DNA of 15,357 nt, from assembly GCA_964635975.1 (NCBI GenBank), contig CAZWPO010000044.1:1-15357 (forward strand), written 5' to 3'. The first letter of the stretch is position 1, and the number at the start of each line of letters is the position of its first letter. The DNA comes from UBA5314 sp964635975 (GTDB lineage: Bacteria > Bacillota > Syntrophomonadia > Syntrophomonadales > Syntrophomonadaceae). The notes beneath the pieces were generated by a model. The model did no database searches and was not told where the DNA came from. It saw nothing but the letters and a program-made list of their open reading frames with translations. The position numbers and the translations under genes were made by a program. This document shows positions 6,366 through 11,062 of this stretch, one piece after another.

Positions 6366-6947
6366 CTACCTGGCAATGGGTCCGTAACGCTTCACGTACG
6401 GCATTCCATCTTTAGGACATACCGCCGTTTCGATGAATACCGAGAGCCGATTGGCTCTTTTTGCTCCATAATTCTCTTCTATGAAAGATAATGCTTCATC
6501 GACAGAGGTCCCGCGGTAAATAATTATTACGTTCTTGGTGTCCGGGAAATACGGCACATTATCCTCTTGTATGGTATCTACTACCACCACTGCATCCCTG
6601 GTTGGCATGTTCCTATATGGATTTATGATTTGATCCTCGGTCAGCACTTCGATATATGTCCCGGGGATTTCGTTAGCTACGGCTCTGGCAGTCATTGATT
6701 TGCCGCTTTTGCGTTCCCCGATTACCAGGGTATTTACTCCTTCTACAGTGCACAGTTTGCTTATTCCTTGTTTATCAGTTTTGCTGATAAAGCCTTCTTT
6801 CTCAAGCTCGTCGAGCGTCATCCCCTTGAATACTTTGTCAGTCTTCTTTTTCCTGCGAAGTATCCAGGTATTATAATCATGGTCTACGTCGTCCTTTGCG
6901 TCCTCTTCCTGGTCACCAAATAAAAAGCTCATTATCTTGCGCAGCAA
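6366..6947 (-). CDS. P-loop NTPase domain protein of unknown function
   Basis: The 193-aa protein has Walker A GERKSGKS at 77-84 and a hydrophobic strand ending in Asp (AVVVVD, 119-124) as Walker B. It therefore probably binds and hydrolyses ATP or GTP. The N-terminal 40 residues are charged and acidic (DQEEDAKDDVD), followed by a basic patch RRKKK at 31-35. There is no signal peptide or clear membrane segment. It is far shorter than full AAA+ or secretion ATPases and lacks recognisable sensor or arginine-finger motifs. I do not recognise the family. The TTG at 6945-6947 is chosen because GGAGGGG lies 6 nt upstream; the ATG five codons later is less well placed. It is monocistronic on the minus strand, upstream of the dehydrogenase enhancer cassette. 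Confidence 0.75.
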   Translation of the reverse strand: MLRKIMSFLFGDQEEDAKDDVDHDYNTWILRRKKKTDKVFKGMTLDELEKEGFISKTDKQGISKLCTVEGVNTLVIGERKSGKSMTARAVANEIPGTYIEVLTEDQIINPYRNMPTRDAVVVVDTIQEDNVPYFPDTKNVIIIYRGTSVDEALSFIEENYGAKRANRLSVFIETAVCPKDGMPYVKRYGPIAR

Positions 6948-7182
6948 TCAAATCCCCTCCCGCTCTTTTTATTCAGCTTCTCTATTTTACTAGTGTATTA
7001 TGTTTTCCTATCTCGTTTAAAGGCTTAAAAACTTCTACCCGGCTTCATGAGTTGCACCTTCATAGGATCTTCTTGGGTAATATTATACCATAGGCACTTA
7101 AATGGCAGATATTTACTTTGCTCCTTACGTTTCCCTATCCTTAGGGGCTATTGGCTAATGACCGAAATATCTTAACACACAA

Positions 7183-7212
7183 AAAGGCTTCTCGAAATAT
7201 CGAAAAGCCTTT
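7183..7212. terminator. Bidirectional intrinsic terminator beside the pseudo-tRNA
   Basis: AAAGGCTT (7183-7190) and AAGCCTTT (7205-7212) form the outer stem, with TCGA/TCGA pairs inside. Runs of A precede it and T follows. On the minus strand it lies just after the pseudo-tRNA CCA end, as a tRNA terminator would. Confidence 0.75.
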
Positions 7213-7220
7213 GTTTTCAT

Positions 7221-7280
7221 AAATGGTCGGGATGACAGGATTTGAACCTGCGGCCTCCTGGTCCCGAACCAGGCGCTCTA
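7221..7280. repeat. 60-bp direct repeat, left copy (tRNA-Pro 3' part)
   Basis: This is identical base for base to 8654-8713. It covers 3 bp past CCA, the acceptor 3' strand, T arm, anticodon arm and part of the D arm of tRNA-Pro on the minus strand. Identity breaks abruptly inside the D arm. Confidence 0.9.
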
Positions 7281-7306
7281 ACCAACTATGCGCTTTGACA
7301 ACCCCG
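7224..7306 (-). pseudogene. Degenerate tRNA-Pro copy
   Basis: The 3' 57 nt, including encoded CCA, equal the intact tRNA-Pro at 8657-8733. The 5' part reads CGGGGTTG then a D-arm-like AGTTGGTTAGAGCGC, about 6 nt longer than the true gene. The acceptor stem would carry a wobble and a mismatch, and the D arm cannot fold normally. A TATAAT (7325-7330, minus strand) still lies upstream and a terminator follows. Confidence 0.7.
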
Positions 7307-7361
7307 AATTACTTAGTGTTTTTTATTATATAAAATATGGCAAGATACAATTTTTGAAAAT

Positions 7362-7410
7362 TTCATGTCGCATATTCAACCGTTCATGTTCCAAATGCAA
7401 CAATTCATGT
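7362..7410. repeat. Three TTCATGT direct repeats with exact 21-bp period
   Basis: TTCATGT occurs at 7362-7368, 7383-7389 and 7404-7410. The 14-bp spacers are AT-rich and loosely similar (the first two end in CAAC or CAAC-like sequence). A 21-bp period places each repeat on the same DNA face, as in iterons or tandem activator sites. The array is about 270 bp upstream of the secreted-protein gene. Confidence 0.65.
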
Positions 7411-7502
7411 CTTAATTACATATTAGGAAGGATTTTACATGCTTTTGTAGAATTGGTTCCATTACCACTTTGTGGTTATTATTTATTCGAGGAGGTGACG
7501 GT

Positions 7503-7553
7503 ATGCTTAATGGCTTAAAAAGATGCAGATGGCCCCCCTTTAGGCAAAAGTAA
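7503..7553 (+). CDS. Possible 16-aa leader peptide
   Basis: GAGGAGGTGACGGT, a near-perfect ribosome binding site, is followed by ATG and the 16-residue frame MLNGLKRCRWPPFRQK. Its stop codon TAA (7551-7553) forms the first bases of the predicted leader stem at 7551-7625. The peptide is strongly basic and contains a WPP motif of the kind that can slow ribosomes. The strong start site supports translation; the peptide itself resembles nothing I know. A longer overlapping frame (7288-7518) starts inside the pseudo-tRNA and is less likely. Confidence 0.4.
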   Translation: MLNGLKRCRWPPFRQK

Positions 7554-7625
7554 TAGTGACCTAGTAGGTTAAAAGGGATCAGCTCTTACCCTGCGCCCAA
7601 CAAATCCTAACCAGCGCCACTATTA
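7551..7625 (+). ncRNA. Possible structured leader RNA upstream of the secreted-protein gene
   Basis: TAATAGTG (7551-7558) pairs perfectly with CACTATTA (7618-7625). Inside it GGTTA (7567-7571) can pair with TAACC (7608-7612) and GGG (7575-7577) with CCC (7589-7591). The nested pairing and the overlap with the preceding short frame suggest an attenuator or riboswitch-like element. It matches no riboswitch consensus that I can recall. Confidence 0.35.
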
Positions 7626-7626
7626 T

Positions 7627-7647
7627 TTAAATTATCGCATAATTTAA
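7627..7647. promoter_or_regulatory. Perfect palindrome (9-bp arms) before the secreted-protein gene
   Basis: TTAAATTAT (7627-7635) and ATAATTTAA (7639-7647) are exact reverse complements around CGC. The element sits 13 bp before the GGGGGAG ribosome binding site at 7661-7667. Size and symmetry fit a repressor operator; an RNA hairpin is also possible. Confidence 0.5.
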
Positions 7648-7676
7648 TCCTAAATAAATAGGGGGAGTGAAAATTT

Positions 7677-8378
7677 ATGAAAACAAGAAAATTGATTTCA
7701 TTGTTTTTATGCTTATCACTAATGCTTGCACTTTGCATAAATCCGGCTTATGCTGCTAATTCTGCTTCAAGTAACGAGAGAACAAATCCAATCCAACAAC
7801 AGAATGAATTCAACAAAGCAGTAGATGTCTTGCAAAAGTATTTGAAACTTAACGCCGATGGAACCATTTTGCTGGATGCTCCAAATAAAATCATTAAGAA
7901 AATTGACAAAAACACATTTGCAGGAATTCAAGCAGGAATAGAACAAACCAATGAGATGATTAAAAGTGGTGAATTGTCATGTGATAAGGACTTTAACCTT
8001 AGTGTCACACAAAAATACAAGGATGATGTTGTTGCAGCCAGTCCTAATGCCACTGTTAAAGTTAGTACGAACAGTATAGCAATAACTAATAGTGCGGGCG
8101 GTGTAACGAAAATAAACTGGTATTGGTGGGGATTCTACCTGTTTCTGAATCATCAACTAACACAAAACGTCGCAAATGGGAGTGCATGGGCAGGCAGCAT
8201 AATGGCAATCTTCGGTGCAACCAAAGCTTGGATAGGGAGAATAGTATGCGCTTCTTTAGCAACGTTAACTTTGGTTTTGAAGTCATATGACAACGGCAAT
8301 GGAGTATATTTAAAATATAATTATGCTGTCGTTGGAGGACTTCCTAGTGTTGTGTGGACTGGTATATGGTCTCAATAG
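7677..8378 (+). CDS. Secreted protein with hydrophobic C-terminal domain, bacteriocin-like
   Basis: The 233-aa protein has a typical Sec signal peptide (MKTRK, a hydrophobic core, AYA at 24-26 followed by Ala). A polar, helix-prone region follows (30-125). Next comes a Trp/aromatic-rich segment (INWYWWGFYLFLNHQ, 146-160) and a Gly/Ala-rich hydrophobic stretch (about 166-201) that could span a membrane. It ends with DNGNGVYLKYNY and a WTGIWSQ C-terminus. I do not recognise a named family. The combination of signal peptide, helical pro-region-like part, amphipathic or membrane-active C-terminus and a tiny membrane protein encoded 12 bp downstream resembles secreted antimicrobial-immunity pairs. 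This function is an inference. ATG follows GGGGGAG. The gene lies in AT-rich island DNA with an unusually complex upstream region. Confidence 0.85.
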   Translation: MKTRKLISLFLCLSLMLALCINPAYAANSASSNERTNPIQQQNEFNKAVDVLQKYLKLNADGTILLDAPNKIIKKIDKNTFAGIQAGIEQTNEMIKSGELSCDKDFNLSVTQKYKDDVVAASPNATVKVSTNSIAITNSAGGVTKINWYWWGFYLFLNHQLTQNVANGSAWAGSIMAIFGATKAWIGRIVCASLATLTLVLKSYDNGNGVYLKYNYAVVGGLPSVVWTGIWSQ

Positions 8379-8390
8379 AAAGAGGGCGCT

Positions 8391-8558
8391 ATGACCAAAA
8401 CAGTTTGGGGATTTATCCTTGTAATATTTATAATAGGATTATTTTCTATACCGTATCTAGCAAAGCTTGATAAAAAGCAGGAAAAGACGTTTTCATATAT
8501 ATGGTGCTTAATATATTTCATTATACAAGCTTATATTATAGTAGTTTTAAAAATATAA
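8391..8558 (+). CDS. 55-aa two-helix membrane protein, possible immunity protein
   Basis: The frame begins with ATG at 8391, 12 bp after the secreted-protein stop, behind AAAGAGGG, and encodes MTKTVWGFILVIFIIG... to a TAA at 8556-8558. Two hydrophobic segments (about 5-22 and 36-53) are separated by a charged loop with LDKKQEKT. Small membrane proteins of this size encoded right after a secreted peptide or protein often give self-protection, so an immunity role is suggested by context only. A strong terminator starts 3 bp after the stop, so the two genes form a closed transcription unit. Confidence 0.72.
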   Translation: MTKTVWGFILVIFIIGLFSIPYLAKLDKKQEKTFSYIWCLIYFIIQAYIIVVLKI

Positions 8559-8560
8559 TT

Positions 8561-8592
8561 GAGAAAAAGGCCTCTTTAAGAGGTCTTTTCTC
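8561..8592 (+). terminator. Intrinsic terminator of the two-gene cassette
   Basis: GAGAAAAAGGCCTCT, a TTA loop and AGAGGTCTTTTCTC fold into a long stem with one mismatch, followed by T-rich sequence on the plus strand. It starts immediately after the 55-aa gene. Confidence 0.8.
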
Positions 8593-8617
8593 TTTCCCCA
8601 CAAAACACCATTTATGC

Positions 8618-8646
8618 AAAAAAGGAGTAGTATTACTACTCCTTTT
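8618..8646. terminator. Bidirectional terminator of tRNA-Pro
   Basis: GGAGTAGTA (8624-8632) and TACTACTCC (8634-8642) form a near-perfect hairpin flanked by A-run and T-run. On the minus strand it ends transcription of the tRNA-Pro gene 10 bp after CCA. Confidence 0.82.
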
Positions 8647-8653
8647 CCATTCC

Positions 8654-8713
8654 AAATGGTCGGGATGACAGGATTTGAACCTGCGGCCTCCTGGTCCCGA
8701 ACCAGGCGCTCTA
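8654..8713. repeat. 60-bp direct repeat, right copy (within intact tRNA-Pro)
   Basis: Identical to 7221-7280. Here the repeat continues into a normal D arm and acceptor 5' strand, so the tRNA is complete. Confidence 0.9.
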
Positions 8714-8733
8714 CCAAGCTGAGCCACATCCCG
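8657..8733 (-). tRNA. tRNA-Pro(CGG)
   Basis: The minus strand folds as a full tRNA. Acceptor CGGGATG pairs with CATCCCG, the D arm is GCTC/GAGC, and the anticodon stem is CCTGG/CCAGG around the loop TTCGGGA, giving anticodon CGG with the G37 usual for proline tRNAs. The T arm is GCAGG-TTCAAAT-CCTGT (one G-T pair) and CCA is encoded. It has a good promoter upstream and a terminator downstream. Confidence 0.96.
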
Positions 8734-8744
8734 ACGCAACACCT

Positions 8745-8773
8745 ATTTTATCATCAACCCCAAGCTAATTCAA
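8745..8773 (-). promoter_or_regulatory. SigA-type promoter of tRNA-Pro
   Basis: On the minus strand TTGAAT-N17-TAAAAT ends 11 bp before the mature tRNA 5' end, which fits a primary tRNA transcript. Confidence 0.7.
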
Positions 8774-9006
8774 GAGAAAGGAATAGATGCGCTTTAAGTG
8801 AAGGCGAGCTAGCTATACCCGCAAATCGGCTGGGCAGACAGCATTTGAATTAAGACTATTTCTGGGAAGAATGAGTTCTTTATATGTTTTTGGCGTTTAT
8901 TGTTATTAATTGCTGCCCTATTAAAGGAGACAGCTGCCATTGAGGAAGGCCCAAAAGCACATACTTACATCGCCTTCGGGGACAATAATAGCGGAGGTGA
9001 TGTAGT
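8774..9006. other. Intergenic region upstream of the DUF2892-like gene
   Basis: No gene is firmly supported. A plus-strand frame from TTG (MLLLIAALLKETAAIEEG...) runs about 45 codons into the next gene. AAAGGAG near 8925 is followed by no canonical start codon. GGAGGTGAT at 8993-9001 serves the next reading frame. No clear -35/-10 pair was found. Confidence 0.3.
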
Positions 9007-9234
9007 CTGGAGTTCAATCTTAAAGCAAATGTAGGCCGAACTGATAGACTGATTCGTTTGCTTATCAGTGCGCTCATACTTCTTGCAGCGTCATTTCAGC
9101 TTTTTGCTATGACCCCAACATTAAATTTTGTGCTGCTGCTTGTCGGGCTTGTTCTTGCCGCAACAGCCATAAGCGCTTATTGACCGCTTTATCATCTGCT
9201 GGGTTGGTCAACCTTGAAAGAGCGCGTGCACTAG
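9007..9234 (+). CDS. DUF2892-family membrane protein with in-frame TGA at the conserved Cys: selenoprotein candidate or pseudogene
   Basis: The frame reads EFNLKANVGRTDRLIRLLIS, then two hydrophobic helices, then AISAY-TGA-PLYHLLGWSTLKERVH and TAG. This is the DUF2892 pattern: NVG-xxDR-x-IR at the N-terminus and CPLYxLLGxST at the C-terminus. The family's conserved Cys is here TGA (codon 59, 9181-9183), and the reading frame stays family-like for 16 codons after it. A GGTT/AACC hairpin with a GGTC loop begins about 18 nt after the TGA. The frame has no ATG, GTG or TTG at the expected start; the only candidate, CTG at 9007, follows GGAGGTGAT at 5-nt spacing. That weakens the case and leaves a decayed gene as the main alternative. 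Function of the family is poorly known; members are small inner-membrane proteins. Confidence 0.62.
9184..9220 (+). promoter_or_regulatory. Candidate SECIS-like hairpin after the in-frame TGA
   Basis: GGTT (9202-9205), loop GGTC and AACC (9210-9213) form a short apical stem. CTTT (9187-9190) and AAAG (9217-9220) could form an outer stem. The apical loop lies 22 nt after the TGA and starts with G, within the loose range for bacterial SECIS elements. The stem is short, so the evidence is modest. Confidence 0.3.
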
Positions 9235-9243
9235 CTGGTACAC

Positions 9244-9289
9244 AAAAAGGCCTCTCCCGGCTTATCTCGATTCCCCGGAGAGACCTTTT
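9244..9289. terminator. Bidirectional terminator between convergent genes
   Basis: AAAAAGGCCTCTCCCGG and CCGGAGAGACCTTTT form a long stem with one G-A type mismatch and one bulge, with A- and T-runs on the flanks. It separates the DUF2892-like frame (plus) from the 89-aa gene (minus). Confidence 0.82.
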
Positions 9290-9303
9290 ATGTTTTCTGA
9301 TTA

Positions 9304-9573
9304 TTATCTTAGATGGGTATCGTTGTCTACGAAGTACATCTGCTGCACTTCTTGAATGCGCGGGAACCACTCGTTTACCTTGTCATGCACTTCGGTATCT
9401 CTGGCCTGATCAACTACCAGGATCTTATCTCCATCCAGCTCGATTCCGATATTATATATTTTGTTGTCCACATCAGCACTTACAATCAAGCCCTCGTACT
9501 CTTCCTTGGAATAACTGCCGCTCTTTAGAAAGGTCTGTTTATTCATGACGGTACCGATCTGCTGTTTTTCCAC
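9304..9573 (-). CDS. Hypothetical 89-aa cytoplasmic protein
   Basis: The product starts VEKQQIGTVMNKQTFLKSG and is hydrophilic and acidic, without signal peptide or membrane segment. A beta-rich middle (EGLIVSADVDNKIYNIGIEL, then GDKILVVDQ) is followed by a polar tail ending FPRIQEVQQMYFVDNDTHLR. I do not recognise a family. The GTG at 9571-9573 is preferred because AAAGGAG lies 7 nt upstream. An in-frame ATG 16 codons earlier has no ribosome binding site. It is monocistronic, with a shared terminator downstream and the terminator of the PPDK regulator gene upstream. Confidence 0.7.
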   Translation of the reverse strand: MEKQQIGTVMNKQTFLKSGSYSKEEYEGLIVSADVDNKIYNIGIELDGDKILVVDQARDTEVHDKVNEWFPRIQEVQQMYFVDNDTHLR

Positions 9574-9660
9574 ACCAATGCTCCTTTCCTCATTTGCTTG
9601 CATTATTTTCCCCTGCTCCAAAGAAAATATGTAAGCAGTGTAGAAAGGTCAGGTGAAAGC

Positions 9661-9687
9661 AAAAAGCCCGCCTTTCCGGCAGGCTTT
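9661..9687 (-). terminator. Intrinsic terminator of the PPDK regulatory protein gene
   Basis: On the minus strand AAAGCC-A-GCC style arms (outer 6 bp, mismatch, inner 3 bp, 5-nt loop) run into TTTTT. It begins about 20 bp after the stop at 9709. Confidence 0.8.
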
Positions 9688-9708
9688 CTTATGTTCTCCT
9701 ACAAACCG

Positions 9709-10536
9709 TTAAAAACGATGGTGGCTTACTCTAAGCGGCAGGTTGAGTTTATGGGTAATAGTGTTGCCGACCTCCTCTATATCATCAAGGGTCACGTCGA
9801 TAACCAGGCATTTCAAACGGGCGAATATGCGGTAAGCATTGTCCAGTTCCTCGGCTACCATATCGTCGATCGAGTCGATGTCCTTGGGAAGGTCAAAGCT
9901 GCGCAGCCGCTCTTTGCGCAGGGCCATCAATGTTTCCAGGTCTACGGTTAAGCCCACCATGTCAACCTGGCCTTTTAAATCTTCGATTTGCGGAGGGATG
10001 ACTGTATCCAGAGTGATCGGATAATTCGCCACCTTTATGCCCAGGTTAGCCAGATGCATAGACAGCGGCGTTTTCGATGTGCTGGGCAGTCCCAGTATGA
10101 TCAGATCAGCTTCATGGATGGTATCCAGGTTCTGACCATTATCATGCTCGATAGTATATTCGATAGCTTTCATGCGGTTAAAGTACTGATCATCCATCTG
10201 ATGGGTCAAACCAGTAATATATTCTGGCTGCAAGCCAGTCTTCTCCTGGATAACCTTGAACAACGGCGCCATAACATTGACAGCTGTGACGTTTTTCTCT
10301 TTGGCCTTTTCATCCAGGAAACAGCTTAGCTCGGGTTTAACCAGGGTATAAATGATAATTGCATCCTCTTCAGCAGCCCTTTCAATGATCTTCAGGACCT
10401 GTTCCTCTTTTGTGACTCTGGAAAAACGGGTAATGCTTCTGTCGACCTTGAACTGGAGAACTGACGCAACCGCTATTTTCTCAGCCGTCTCACCCACCGA
10501 GTCAGACACAGCAAAAATATGCAATCTGTCCGCCAT
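9709..10536 (-). CDS. Pyruvate, phosphate dikinase regulatory protein (PDRP / PPSR family, formerly DUF299)
   Basis: Starting at the ATG at 10536 the protein has 275 aa, the usual family length, and opens with the family signature LHIFAVSDSVGETAEK. The atypical P-loop is GLPSTSKTP (149-157), with downstream family blocks NYPITLDTVIPPQ and VDMVGLT. Members are bifunctional: ADP-dependent phosphorylation of a threonine inactivates pyruvate phosphate dikinase, and Pi-dependent dephosphorylation reactivates it. They thus set flux between pyruvate and phosphoenolpyruvate. A longer frame would start at 10662, but its extra 42 residues are not family-like, and AAAGGAGATG precedes 10536. In some bacteria the target is phosphoenolpyruvate synthase instead; no dikinase or synthase gene is in the window to settle this. 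Confidence 0.94.
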   Translation of the reverse strand: MADRLHIFAVSDSVGETAEKIAVASVLQFKVDRSITRFSRVTKEEQVLKIIERAAEEDAIIIYTLVKPELSCFLDEKAKEKNVTAVNVMAPLFKVIQEKTGLQPEYITGLTHQMDDQYFNRMKAIEYTIEHDNGQNLDTIHEADLIILGLPSTSKTPLSMHLANLGIKVANYPITLDTVIPPQIEDLKGQVDMVGLTVDLETLMALRKERLRSFDLPKDIDSIDDMVAEELDNAYRIFARLKCLVIDVTLDDIEEVGNTITHKLNLPLRVSHHRF

Positions 10537-10756
10537 AAAATCATCTCCTTTGCCGTAACTTTCTCCATTTCTTTGGGTCCCTTTAGTATAAAGATATTCT
10601 ACATGAGGCATGACTTTTCCTTTTTTTTTGCAAGTTGTTAATTTTGGGTGCATCTTATCCAACCGGCATAAAATCGGGAGTCAGGAAACCATGTAATTTT
10701 ATTATCGGCTTATTTGCTGAAGATGTTTAGCCGTCTATCTCAGTAAAAAATTTTTC

Positions 10757-10789
10757 TCGTGAAAAAGTGCACGAAGCATTGAATTCGTG
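10757..10789. promoter_or_regulatory. Three alternating TCGTG/CACGA half-sites
   Basis: TCGTG (10757-10761), CACGAA (10770-10775) and TTCGTG (10784-10789) form two overlapping inverted repeats, 40-70 bp before the 41-aa gene. A TATTAT/TATATT stretch follows at 10791-10799 and could be its -10 region. Symmetry suggests an operator; no regulator is identified. Confidence 0.35.
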
Positions 10790-10828
10790 ATATTATATTC
10801 TATAGGGGGAGTCTTAGGGGGCGATCTC

Positions 10829-10954
10829 ATGGATACATCAGCAGACAGCACTGTAGCACTCGTTATGCTTCTTTGTTTGGGCGTAGGCTTGATTGCGTCA
10901 GTGATCGGAATCTTCCTTTTTAATGGTGGGTTTGACTGGTGGAATAAACTATAA
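10829..10954 (+). CDS. 41-aa single-helix membrane protein
   Basis: ATG at 10829 follows AGGGGGCG at short spacing. The product is MDTSADSTVALVMLLCLGVG... ending NGGFDWWNKL. One hydrophobic helix covers about residues 9-31, and the C-terminus carries an aromatic DWWNK motif typical of a membrane-interface anchor. A strong terminator follows 28 bp after the stop and promoter-like AT-rich sequence precedes it, so it appears to be an independent small gene. No function can be assigned. Confidence 0.65.
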   Translation: MDTSADSTVALVMLLCLGVGLIASVIGIFLFNGGFDWWNKL

Positions 10955-10982
10955 GAGAAAGTAAAAATCATACAAATCATTG

Positions 10983-11007
10983 GCATACTAGTAGTATGCT
11001 TTTTTTA
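10983..11007 (+). terminator. Intrinsic terminator of the 41-aa gene
   Basis: GCATACT, loop AGT and AGTATGC form a perfect 7-bp stem followed by a run of seven T on the plus strand. Confidence 0.88.
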
Positions 11008-11062
11008 TGTTCTGTTACCTTACAATGCTACAAAAACGCTCATATTTGCGGATCTCAATATG

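Larger units (their letters stand above)
7221..8713. mobile_element. Small putative genomic island bounded by tRNA-Pro direct repeats
   Basis: Two 60-bp exact repeats of a tRNA-Pro gene bracket about 1.4 kb of AT-rich DNA carrying a two-gene cassette unrelated to its metabolic neighbours. Repeats of a tRNA 3' part are the classical footprint of site-specific integration. No integrase or transposase lies inside, so the segment would be a remnant, a passively mobilised island, or the product of recombination between duplicated tRNA genes. The weak tRNA-like character of the left copy's 5' part favours an old tRNA duplication as an alternative. Confidence 0.5.

Noticed and set aside
7362..7410. 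CRISPR array
   Set aside because: The repeated unit is only 7 bp with a 21-bp period; CRISPR repeats are longer and there are no cas genes.
7288..7518. 76-aa plus-strand frame ending VTVCLMA, loosely like a holin-like toxin start
   Set aside because: It begins inside the pseudo-tRNA and crosses the 21-bp repeats. Only the last few residues look family-like, too little to support a call.
8614..8853. Plus-strand frame containing MTGFEPAASWSRTRRS across the tRNA-Pro
   Set aside because: This peptide is the well-known false translation of the antisense strand of a tRNA gene; the tRNA on the minus strand explains the sequence.
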